This document shows positions 57,190 to 64,000 of a stretch of 64,000 nucleotides of DNA, piece by piece; within the stretch, counting starts at the first letter, position 1; the number at the start of each line of letters is the position of its first letter. Position numbers and translations under genes: made by a program. The notes below the pieces were generated by a model. That model was not told the origin of the DNA. It saw only the letters and a program-made list of their open reading frames with translations, and did no database searches. The stretch comes from CAVRQM01 sp963756975 (GTDB lineage: Bacteria > Pseudomonadota > Alphaproteobacteria > Acetobacterales > Acetobacteraceae), in contig CAVWPS010000001.1 in assembly GCA_963756975.1 (NCBI GenBank), forward strand, positions 930,001 to 994,000. The letters run 5' to 3'.

Positions 57190-60100
57190 TCAGGCGATCG
57201 AGAGCACGCCGGCGTTGTTCCAGACGGTTCCGGTCGGAAGGCCCGCGGACGTCGTCGGCAACCCGATCAGAACCAGCCCGGGCAGGTTGATGGGAACGTT
57301 GGCGACCAACCCGGCGGCCGTTCCGCTCAGAGTCGCTCCCGTGACACCCCACGCCAGTGAGTGTCCCGGCGCCATCAGCACCGCCGCGCCATCGCCGAAA
57401 TGCGCCTTGTCCAGCCGCAGACCGTGCGCGAAATTTCCGCGCGCCTCGACCGGCGCATGCGGCCAGACCGTGGGGTCGGGAACGGAAGCGCCGCCCATGA
57501 AAGCGCCGCGTCCCTGTGGCGCGATCGAATCCGGGGCCGCCAGGAACACCGTGTGCGACGCCGCGGAATAGCCGCCCGGGTGATACGTCCCCGCCGACAC
57601 TCCCAGCGTCTCGAGCGGCGTCCCGCGCGCATTGGACAGCGTCAGAGTGCCGCCGGCGGTGTTGCGCACGATCAGACCCGCGGTGGCACCGCCGGTCCGC
57701 GTCGTGACGTTGACGATCTGAGGGTTGGCGGTCAGGACCGCCGCGGCCGACGACGACCAACCCGCCGCCTGCACCGCGGCACTCAGCGACGCCGCGACGT
57801 CGGCGACATTTCCGGAACCGGAACCCCCGTTCAGCACGACCGTGATCGGCCCGTAGACGTTGCCCTGCAGGTCGGTGGCGCCGACCGAAATCGCGTCGGT
57901 GACGAGGCAATTACCCGCGCCCAGCTCGCCCCTCGCGGTCGCGAACGCTTTCGGCGGTGGCGGGGACAGAATGGCGCCACGGACCCAGCCCAGCTTCTGC
58001 AACGTCGTGAACCCGGCCGGCTGATCGAGCACCAGCCCGCCCGGCTGCGTCACCAGCCAGCTCGTCACCACCAGCTTGCCGTTCGCGGTCAGATCGGCGA
58101 CCAGGCCCGGCAGATTGGCTCCGTTGATGGCGGCCGCGATGTCCGACTGCGATCCCGTCCCGCCGACGGTCACCGTGACGCCGTTCACGATGAACTTGTC
58201 ACCCACCGAAACCGAAACGCCGCCGCTGAACGCGACCACGGTGTCGTCGCGGGGGCCTGACGTCGGCGCGCCGCTCAGCCCGAGTGCGGCCAGTGCCGTG
58301 CCCCCCAGCGTCAAGGTGCCGATGTCGGCGGGCGCCGTCCCGAACACGACCAGTCGCGACACCGCGCCGCCCCAGCTCGACACCGACGCGCCGACGTTTT
58401 GCATGCCGGCGGCACGGATCGCCGCCGCGATCGAGGCAAGGTCGCCGTGCTTCCCATCCGGATTGAGCGTGATCGGGGTCGGCGTCGGCGGCGCCACCCC
58501 GCCGCCCGCAAACAGGACCGCCGGCGCGGAGGTGTAACCCTTGCCCGGGTTGGTCACCGTCACCGCGACCACGGCGCCCCCGAGCATCGTCGCCGTCGCG
58601 GCCGCGCCGCTCCCGCCGCCACCCGACAACACGATCGTCGGCGCGCCTGTGTATCCGCCGCCACCGGCCTGAACCGTGACCGCCGCGACGGTGCCGCCCT
58701 GCACGCTCGCCTGCGCATGGGCCGTCGCGTCGAACGTCACGATCAGGGAAGCCCCCTGCGGCACGGCCGCCGGATTCGGGCTGCCGAAAATTGCCGGGTA
58801 GCTCACCCAACGATCGTTCAGGCCGCCGCCGAGACCGTCGTAACTGCCAACGCTCCCGTAGGCATACAGGATGTGTCCGCCGTAAGGCCCGTTCTGTCCC
58901 CACGGATCGATCGACATCCCTTGGACCGGTGTTCCGATCGCCGAGTTATAGGTCCAGCCGTGATCGGGGCCGTTGTTGACGATGTCGAATTCGGAGTGCT
59001 CCGCCGAAGCGCCCAGCTGCGCCCGGACCGCGGTGTCTTCATCGTAGATCGCGGACTCGATAATCTCCCAGTGACCCCACCCGGATGAGTTGTCGAGCAG
59101 CCGGGGCCACACGTAGACGTTCATCTCGGCGAAATCGATGCCGCCGGAATACTTCGCATACCGGTTGATGTTGGTGTAATTGCGCGCCCAAGCCGTTCGA
59201 ACCGATGCCGAGTTGTAAGCGCCGCTCTCGATGATCTGCTGATCGAAAGCGTAACTCGTCGCATTCGCCGGCGTTGGGGCGTACGCGCCGAACCCGCTGC
59301 CGACTTGGCGAACGTTGAACGCGCCTTGCTTGCTCTCCGCCCGGGCAAACGCGAGGTATCCGTTCCCGCTCAGCGTCGCGCCGTCCTCGAATCGCGCGCT
59401 GATCGTGCGCCCGGCCGGCTGGCTGACGACGGAACTCAACGCGTACGTGCCGCGCGGCAGCCGAATGCAGGCGACGCCGCCCGCCGGCACCGCCGCCATG
59501 GCGGCCGCGAACGCCGCCGCGTTGTCGTTGATCCCGCCGGGGTCGCCGCCGAAATCGAGCAGGTTCAGCTCGTCGCCGAGCCGCTGCGAGGTCGTGCGCG
59601 CAACCCCGCCCACCGCCGCCGATGTCGCGCCGGAGACATCGGCACCGGATACGGTGCCGCCGCTGATCGCCACCGTCGCCGCGTTCTGTCGCGCGAGCGT
59701 GCCGAGCTGTGCCGACCCGATGAACCCGAGCGGGTTGGCCGCGCTGTACGGCGTATACCCCAGCCCCGAAATCACGTCGGACGCCACGAGCCCGGCACCC
59801 GCGATCACCTGACCCTTCGCGTTGACCGTGACCTTCGCATACTGGCCGGGCGTCGCGATCGGCGGCAGCACGAGCGTCACCGGGGAACTGCCCGACCCCA
59901 GCACGTCGCCGACAAACTGCAGCGCCGGCTGGCTCGCCGCGACGAAGGCGGTCGTCGCGAGCGCGGTCGTCGCGTCACCGGCGGCCTGCGTCGGCGCGGT
60001 CGGCGTGCCGGTGAGCTTGGGGCTCGCGAGTGTCGCGACAACCGACACGTCGGCCGCGAGAGCCCCGCCGTGCAGCGTCAAGCCGGCTCCGAGGGGGACC

Positions 60101-60288
60101 GGCTGCGGTCCGCCCGACCCGCCTGTCACACGCGCCAGCACGACGTTGGGCGCGATCGTCAGGATCGGCTGCGTCGCCGCCAGCAAATCGGCCATCCGGA
60201 TCGCGACGCTCACGCCGGATTGGTCGAACATGACCTTGTCGTCCGGCCCTAACGCCGTCACGGCCGGCAATTGGGAGATCGTCGGCAT
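57190..60288 (-). CDS. Giant tail protein, pectate-lyase-like
   Basis: 1032 residues. TAPTQAAGDATTALATTAFVAASQ near residue 105 is the common phage-tail repeat. LNLLDFGGDPGGINDNAAAFAAAMAAVP begins a beta-helix like that of its neighbour. The middle contains FDIVNNGPDHGWTY, and the GGGGYTGAPTIVLSGGGG / GKGYTSAPAVLFAGGG pair is a known tail-tip repeat. No signal peptide. It is 18 nt from the start of the 54316 gene. CTGGAG precedes the ATG. Confidence 0.8.
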   Translation of the reverse strand: MPTISQLPAVTALGPDDKVMFDQSGVSVAIRMADLLAATQPILTIAPNVVLARVTGGSGGPQPVPLGAGLTLHGGALAADVSVVATLASPKLTGTPTAPTQAAGDATTALATTAFVAASQPALQFVGDVLGSGSSPVTLVLPPIATPGQYAKVTVNAKGQVIAGAGLVASDVISGLGYTPYSAANPLGFIGSAQLGTLARQNAATVAISGGTVSGADVSGATSAAVGGVARTTSQRLGDELNLLDFGGDPGGINDNAAAFAAAMAAVPAGGVACIRLPRGTYALSSVVSQPAGRTISARFEDGATLSGNGYLAFARAESKQGAFNVRQVGSGFGAYAPTPANATSYAFDQQIIESGAYNSASVRTAWARNYTNINRYAKYSGGIDFAEMNVYVWPRLLDNSSGWGHWEIIESAIYDEDTAVRAQLGASAEHSEFDIVNNGPDHGWTYNSAIGTPVQGMSIDPWGQNGPYGGHILYAYGSVGSYDGLGGGLNDRWVSYPAIFGSPNPAAVPQGASLIVTFDATAHAQASVQGGTVAAVTVQAGGGGYTGAPTIVLSGGGGSGAAATATMLGGAVVAVTVTNPGKGYTSAPAVLFAGGGVAPPTPTPITLNPDGKHGDLASIAAAIRAAGMQNVGASVSSWGGAVSRLVVFGTAPADIGTLTLGGTALAALGLSGAPTSGPRDDTVVAFSGGVSVSVGDKFIVNGVTVTVGGTGSQSDIAAAINGANLPGLVADLTANGKLVVTSWLVTQPGGLVLDQPAGFTTLQKLGWVRGAILSPPPPKAFATARGELGAGNCLVTDAISVGATDLQGNVYGPITVVLNGGSGSGNVADVAASLSAAVQAAGWSSSAAAVLTANPQIVNVTTRTGGATAGLIVRNTAGGTLTLSNARGTPLETLGVSAGTYHPGGYSAASHTVFLAAPDSIAPQGRGAFMGGASVPDPTVWPHAPVEARGNFAHGLRLDKAHFGDGAAVLMAPGHSLAWGVTGATLSGTAAGLVANVPINLPGLVLIGLPTTSAGLPTGTVWNNAGVLSIA

Positions 60289-60324
60289 CGTGACTCCAGT
60301 TCGTTGGTTTGAAAGGTCGGCAGC

Positions 60325-60807
60325 TCAGCCGGAAACGAGGATCGGGGCTCCCTGGCCGTTGGTCACAACCACGCCCGCCTCGGTCGTCAGCGCGTTGGCC
60401 GTGCCCGCGCCGGCACCCGGCGCCATGGTCGACAACGACTGAACCGGCAGCAGAACGGCCCGTGACAACATGCGGCCACCGGCGGTGCCGATCGTCAGCT
60501 GGACGGTGTACGTCGTTCCCGCCGTCCCGCCGCTGAGCCAGACGACGCCGATCAACCCCATCGCGGCCGTCGCGCCGACGATCAGGCCGGCCGGTTGCGC
60601 GGTGACGGAGACCGTCGCGATCGCGTCGCCCTCGCTGTCGAGCAGCGCCGGGCTCGCGTCGACCTCGTAATCCAGCACGTCGCCGGGGTCTTTCGCGGGC
60701 CATACCGGAAGCTGCGCGGCACCCGGCGCGCTACCACGCGGCACCGGCAGAAATCCGTCGAGCGGGACGCGTCTGGCACTGCTCGGCGTGACGATGGGTC
60801 CGGTCAT
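60325..60807 (-). CDS. Phage fibre-tail adaptor-like protein
   Basis: 160 residues. PAKDPGDVLDYEVDASPALLDSEGDAIATVSV and GVVWLSGGTAGTTYTVQLTIGTAGGRMLSRAVLLPV match the pattern I know from fibre-tail adaptor proteins of phages. The ATG overlaps the stop of the preceding small gene (ATGA). Between tail fibre and big tail protein, as expected. Confidence 0.7.
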   Translation of the reverse strand: MTGPIVTPSSARRVPLDGFLPVPRGSAPGAAQLPVWPAKDPGDVLDYEVDASPALLDSEGDAIATVSVTAQPAGLIVGATAAMGLIGVVWLSGGTAGTTYTVQLTIGTAGGRMLSRAVLLPVQSLSTMAPGAGAGTANALTTEAGVVVTNGQGAPILVSG

Positions 60808-61097
60808 GTCTTGCTCCCGAGGCTTGCCGAGATTTGTGTCAGTTGCGTCTGCAGCGCGGTCAGCTGGGCCTGCATCGCGCTGAGCGTCGCCGCGATCGTC
60901 AGCGCCGGCGGGGTCGGCGCGATCGACTGGGGCGGTGCCGCGAACCCGTTGCCCTGGCTCAACCACCCGACGGCCACCTGCGGTGTCGCGGTCACGTCGA
61001 CCCAGGTCAGCCCCGGCGGAAAAAGCGTCGCGATCGGTGCGACGGTGCTGAACAGCTCCGCCACCGCGCCGCTTTGAAGACGCGCGTATGTCGCCAT
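60804..61097 (-). CDS. Small phage protein, unknown function
   Basis: 97 residues. YARLQSGAVAELFSTVAPIATLFPPGLTWVDVTATPQVAVGWLSQGNGF and a C-terminal coiled coil (LSAMQAQLTALQTQLTQISASLG). GGAG lies 8 nt before ATG 61097. The order resembles tail fibre assembly or tail-tip small proteins; no function can be assigned from sequence. Confidence 0.6.
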   Translation of the reverse strand: MATYARLQSGAVAELFSTVAPIATLFPPGLTWVDVTATPQVAVGWLSQGNGFAAPPQSIAPTPPALTIAATLSAMQAQLTALQTQLTQISASLGSKT

Positions 61098-61099
61098 GA

Positions 61100-62353
61100 T
61101 TACCACTCCACCAAAATCAGCCCGGACGCTCCGGCTCCGCCCACGCCGGCGACACCGCCGCTCGGCGCGGTCGAGCCGCCGCCGCCGCCGCCGCCGCCCG
61201 GCGATCCGCCGCCGAGGCCGGCCGCCCCGTTCGACGTGCCTCGCCCGCCGCCCGGACCACCGCCATCGCCGCCCTTCCCCGCGATCGGGATCGCGTCGAA
61301 ACCCCAGCTACCGGCGCTGTTCACCGCGCCGCCGAGCCCGAAGCCGCCCGCGCCGCCGGTGAACGTGCCCGCGCCGCCGGTTCCGCCGGCGCCACCCTGT
61401 CCGCCGGTCGCCGCCATATACGGACCGAACGCGCTCGTGCCGCCGTTGCCGCCGCCGCCGCCGCCCGGCGCTGGCTGGCCGCCACCGCCGATGGTGATCG
61501 CGATCGGCTGCCCCGGCAGCAGGCCCGGCAGAAAGCCGACCGACTGTCCGCTGGAACCGCCGCCGCCGCCGGGAAGGCTGGGATGCGTGCCGGCCGCTCC
61601 ACCGCCGCCGAACACGGTCACTCGAAGGATGGATGTGTTCGCCGGAACGACGAACGTGCCGGATGCGGTGAACGCCTGCGCTTGCGACATCCCGGGACGC
61701 AACTGCCCCAGCTTGTAGGGAATGCCGGGACTGGTCGGCACCGCGCGGATGTTCGCCTGAACGAGTGTCGTCTGACCCGCCAGAAGCGTGATCGCGACCA
61801 GCGGCACGCAGCCCGGATCGGCGGCCGGATCGACGGTCTGGCCCGCTGCCGCCACCGCGCCGGCCTTCAGCGTTATCGCCACCGTCTGCGTCCGCCGCGT
61901 CGGTTGCGAAGCGCCGTTGTTGCCGGCACCCAGCCAGGGCTGCGTCGGGGCGGCGGCGTTATAATACGGCAGCGCGACCACCTGCCCATCGGTCTCGGCG
62001 AAACTCGCCTCGACCAGGATCGTCTGCGCCTGCCCCGAACCCGTCGGGGCCGTCAGCGTCAGATCGACCGCTCCCGTGTTGATGCCCATCTTCGCAAGTC
62101 CGAGCGAGGTCTGCATCGGCAACGACCCGTACGGCGTCGCGTCCAGCCGCTGCAACCCGCTCAGCGATCCGGGCCCGATCCGGATCGCCAGCCCGCCCGC
62201 CGCACCGGGCGTCACCGCAAGTCCGTCCACGACCGGATTGAGCCCGAGTGTCGCGGCCAACAGCGCCCCGAGCCCGATCATCGTATTGCGGTTGGTATCG
62301 AGCATATCCGTGTCGAGCGGGATGCTGCCGGGATAGACGATCACGCGGTCCAT
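61100..62353 (-). CDS. Glycine-rich phage tail fibre protein
   Basis: 417 residues. The N-terminal 230 residues form an ordinary tail protein (VIVYPGSIPLDTDMLDTNRNTMIGLGALLAAT). The C-terminal part, starting SQAQAFTASGTFVVPANTSILRVTVFGGGG, is extremely glycine-rich (GGGGGGNGGTSAFG; GGAGGTGGAGTF) and resembles the trimeric Gly-rich tip of phage fibres. Ends with SGLILVEW, a typical terminator of this fold. Confidence 0.8.
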   Translation of the reverse strand: MDRVIVYPGSIPLDTDMLDTNRNTMIGLGALLAATLGLNPVVDGLAVTPGAAGGLAIRIGPGSLSGLQRLDATPYGSLPMQTSLGLAKMGINTGAVDLTLTAPTGSGQAQTILVEASFAETDGQVVALPYYNAAAPTQPWLGAGNNGASQPTRRTQTVAITLKAGAVAAAGQTVDPAADPGCVPLVAITLLAGQTTLVQANIRAVPTSPGIPYKLGQLRPGMSQAQAFTASGTFVVPANTSILRVTVFGGGGAAGTHPSLPGGGGGSSGQSVGFLPGLLPGQPIAITIGGGGQPAPGGGGGGNGGTSAFGPYMAATGGQGGAGGTGGAGTFTGGAGGFGLGGAVNSAGSWGFDAIPIAGKGGDGGGPGGGRGTSNGAAGLGGGSPGGGGGGGGSTAPSGGVAGVGGAGASGLILVEW

Positions 62354-62387
62354 GCCGCCTCCATCCGAAAGGTTGTTGTTGATGCGA

Positions 62388-62957
62388 TCAAAGGACCAGC
62401 GCCGGCCCGGCCGGCCGCGTCCACGCGATCGTCGCGGCCGGAAGCACCGTCGCCAGCGCCCGCAACGACGGCCCCGCGACGGCGGCCGCCGGCAACTGGA
62501 CCAGGGCTTGGAACGGCATCGTCAGGCTGCCCCAGCCGCCGGCCACGCCGTAGCCGAGCGCCAGGTTCCAGGCACGGGTATCGGCGGGCCGCATCGGCTC
62601 GAAGATCGTCGGGGCACCGACGCCGAGCGCCGCGACAGCCGCGACGGCAGCCGCCCGGGTCGCGCGCGCCGGGAACATCGCAGCCAGGATGCGGGCCCGA
62701 AATACCGCATCGGACTCGCCCAGCCCGCGCGTGAGCCGCAGCCCGAAGAAGTCGGCCGCGACAAGATCGAGCCAGACCCCGGCCGCGGTCATGATTCGCG
62801 TTTGCGCGCGGGCATAGCCGATTTGCCCATAGGTCGCGCTCGCCATCTGCGCGGCCCCGGCCAGCATGCCGCCGAGCACCGGCGTCCGGTCGCCGAACCA
62901 CCGTGCGGGCAGCACCGCCCGAAGCCGTCCCGCCATGTCCTGAGCGTCACCGATCAT
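62388..62957 (-). CDS. Phage tail protein following baseplate J
   Basis: 189 residues. RLRAVLPARWFGDRTPVLGGMLAGAAQMASATYGQIGYARAQTRI and GVWLDLVAADFFGLRLTRGLGESDAVFRARILAAMFPARATRAA resemble the tail proteins that follow baseplate J in Rhodospirillales prophages, functionally like gpI. The LGYGVAGGWGSLTMPFQALV stretch is a second small domain. ATG follows the baseplate J stop by 3 nt. No firm family name. Confidence 0.65.
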   Translation of the reverse strand: MIGDAQDMAGRLRAVLPARWFGDRTPVLGGMLAGAAQMASATYGQIGYARAQTRIMTAAGVWLDLVAADFFGLRLTRGLGESDAVFRARILAAMFPARATRAAAVAAVAALGVGAPTIFEPMRPADTRAWNLALGYGVAGGWGSLTMPFQALVQLPAAAVAGPSLRALATVLPAATIAWTRPAGPALVL

Positions 62958-62960
62958 GGC

Positions 62961-64000
62961 TCAGATCACCGTCACGGACGACAATTTCAGGACCGTACTG
63001 GGCCCCGGTATCACGTCGGACGTCGTGCCGTTCAGGGTGACGCTCACGACGTTCCACACGCTCGGATCGGCGTCGAACGCGACTTGCACGATGCGGCTGT
63101 TCGGCAACGGTGCCCCGACCGGCAACGCATCGACGAACGCGGTCACCGCCGCCGCCACGTTCACCGCCGCCGTCGCATGGCTGGCGGCGCTCAGCGTCGT
63201 GACGATCAGCTCGACGGAAACGTGAAAGATCGTTGGCGGCTGCACGACGTAAGCGGACCCGATCGGCCGCACGCCCTCGACCGCCGCCGCCGCCGCCTGC
63301 AGGACGGCCGGCGGCGGCGAACCCGTGCCGTCATCCACGATTACGGTAAAGAACCCGTTCTGCGGTGCCCCGTTCGGCAGAGCGTTCTCGGTCACCGCGA
63401 CGGTCAGCCCCTGGCGGGTGCCGAGCACCGCGGCCTCGATCGCCGTTGTCGTGGCGCGCGACAAACTCGCCAGGAACAGCTGAAACCGAGCCCGCAGCGC
63501 GGGATCGCTCTCCGCGTCCAGCCCGCCCGACATCGGCGCGGCATTGGTGGCCGTGTCGATGCCCGGCAGCGCCGACGCGACGAGCGTCACCGTGTTCGCC
63601 TGCACGTTGCCCGCCGCGCCCGCGATCACGGCGACCACCGGCACATCGGCCGTCGCGGTGCCGATCGGTACCGAAAACCCGTTCGTCGCGGCTTGCCAAA
63701 GCGGGTTGGCCGGCTCGGCCACGACCGTATAGGTCGCGGCGCCGTCGATGGTGCGAACCGGCAGGCCGACCGGGATCAGCGCCGGCGTCACCGCGACGAA
63801 GCGCGACAACTGCACGCGGCCCCCGGCGACCGAAGCGGGCAGTCGCGACACCGAAAAGTCTGCGACCCAGCTATCCAAATCGGGTCCCGTGCTGGTCGCC
63901 GCCCGCGTCGTCTGCAACAGCAGCGCGATCAGCCACTGCAGCCACAGCGCGATGCCGGCATGCGCCTCGAGCATCGCGCGCAACGTGCTTCCGACCGTGA
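62961..64000 (-). CDS. Baseplate J-like protein, 3' part
   Basis: The frame is open to the right edge (codons VGSTLRAMLEAHAGIALWLQWLI), so the 5' end is missing and the visible ATG at 63983 is internal. Features are FSVSRLPASVAGGRVQLSR, AAGNVQANTV, LPGIDTATNAAPMSGGLDAESDPALRARFQLFLASLSR and the GSAYVVQPP end, typical of baseplate J of contractile tails. About 345 residues are present. Confidence 0.88.
   Translation of the reverse strand, partial: TVGSTLRAMLEAHAGIALWLQWLIALLLQTTRAATSTGPDLDSWVADFSVSRLPASVAGGRVQLSRFVAVTPALIPVGLPVRTIDGAATYTVVAEPANPLWQAATNGFSVPIGTATADVPVVAVIAGAAGNVQANTVTLVASALPGIDTATNAAPMSGGLDAESDPALRARFQLFLASLSRATTTAIEAAVLGTRQGLTVAVTENALPNGAPQNGFFTVIVDDGTGSPPPAVLQAAAAAVEGVRPIGSAYVVQPPTIFHVSVELIVTTLSAASHATAAVNVAAAVTAFVDALPVGAPLPNSRIVQVAFDADPSVWNVVSVTLNGTTSDVIPGPSTVLKLSSVTVI

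Larger units (their letters stand above)
52957..64000 (-). mobile_element. Part of a prophage: tail and lysis module
   Basis: A contiguous leftward gene row: baseplate J-like protein (runs off the window), tail protein, Gly-rich tail fibre, small protein, fibre-tail adaptor, two large tail proteins, small membrane protein, endolysin and holin. The order matches the late region of tailed phages with contractile-type baseplates. Neighbouring start and stop codons overlap by 1 or 4 nt or are separated by 2-36 nt. No integrase, capsid or packaging gene lies in the window, so it may be a prophage or a defective tail-like particle. A left attachment site was not found. Confidence 0.85.

Noticed and set aside
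61100..61718. Long Pro-rich open frames on the plus strand opposite the Gly-rich fibre
   Set aside because: They are the complement of GGN codons of a real tail fibre and have no ribosome site or homology.
63365..64000. 211-codon plus-strand frame at the right edge
   Set aside because: Shadow of baseplate J; Arg/Ser/Pro-rich with no motif.

Overview
The window is about 64 kb of very GC-rich, densely packed DNA. The gene content points to an alphaproteobacterium of the Rhodospirillales, most like Acetobacteraceae: a bc1 operon followed by mtnP, a separate F0 operon with paired b and b' subunits, a Nudix-DUF6111-cca block, DUF1127 and DUF3309 small proteins, an S24 repressor and a TIGR01459-type HAD protein. 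Neighbouring genes very often overlap by 1-11 nt, and no rRNA, tRNA, CRISPR array or insertion sequence was seen.

Layout, left half: the 3' part of metF, uvrD and prmA (0-3.8 kb); DUF1127, aminopeptidase P, a NodS-like methyltransferase and a glycosyltransferase (3.8-7.5 kb); small proteins, mtnP and the petABC bc1 operon (7.6-11.7 kb); hemF, an EmrAB-type efflux pair and an ABC exporter (11.8-17.3 kb); a membrane protein of unknown function; then cca, DUF6111, Nudix CoA pyrophosphatase and DUF1285 (18.8-21.4 kb); and a MoxR-DUF58-BatA/DUF4159-VWA operon running into tspO and an ankyrin-like secreted protein (21.6-29.6 kb).

Right half: fasciclin and a DUF4139 protein, the latter leading a coupled cluster of a pyruvyltransferase-like protein, a sulfotransferase, an SGNH-like protein and two unknowns that look like surface-glycan decoration (30.5-37.2 kb); nei-like glycosylase, rnhA and thrB; a lipoprotein; the atpI-B-E-F'-F operon; AsmA; an S24 repressor with a divergent gene whose start overlaps a GTTC-N7-GTTC box; HAD, YqgE and peroxiredoxin; CsbD and a His-rich protein; a Hint-domain surface protein; DUF2934 and MarR. 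From 52,957 to the right edge runs a leftward phage tail-and-lysis module: baseplate J, tail proteins, a fibre adaptor, two giant pectate-lyase-like tail proteins, a small membrane protein, a GH108 endolysin and a 3TM holin.

A recurrent oddity is single-base indels at short G/C runs that break or distort conserved genes (prmA, pepP, cca, nei, the HAD gene, and two compensating shifts in the SGNH gene). Because cca and prmA are normally intact, sequencing or assembly error is the simplest explanation, and products near these sites should be read across the shift.

No wholly new system is proven. The best candidates for follow-up are the pyruvyl/sulfo/SGNH glycan cluster, the secreted-looking tail fibre beside its paralogue, and the S24/GTTC-N7-GTTC regulatory locus.
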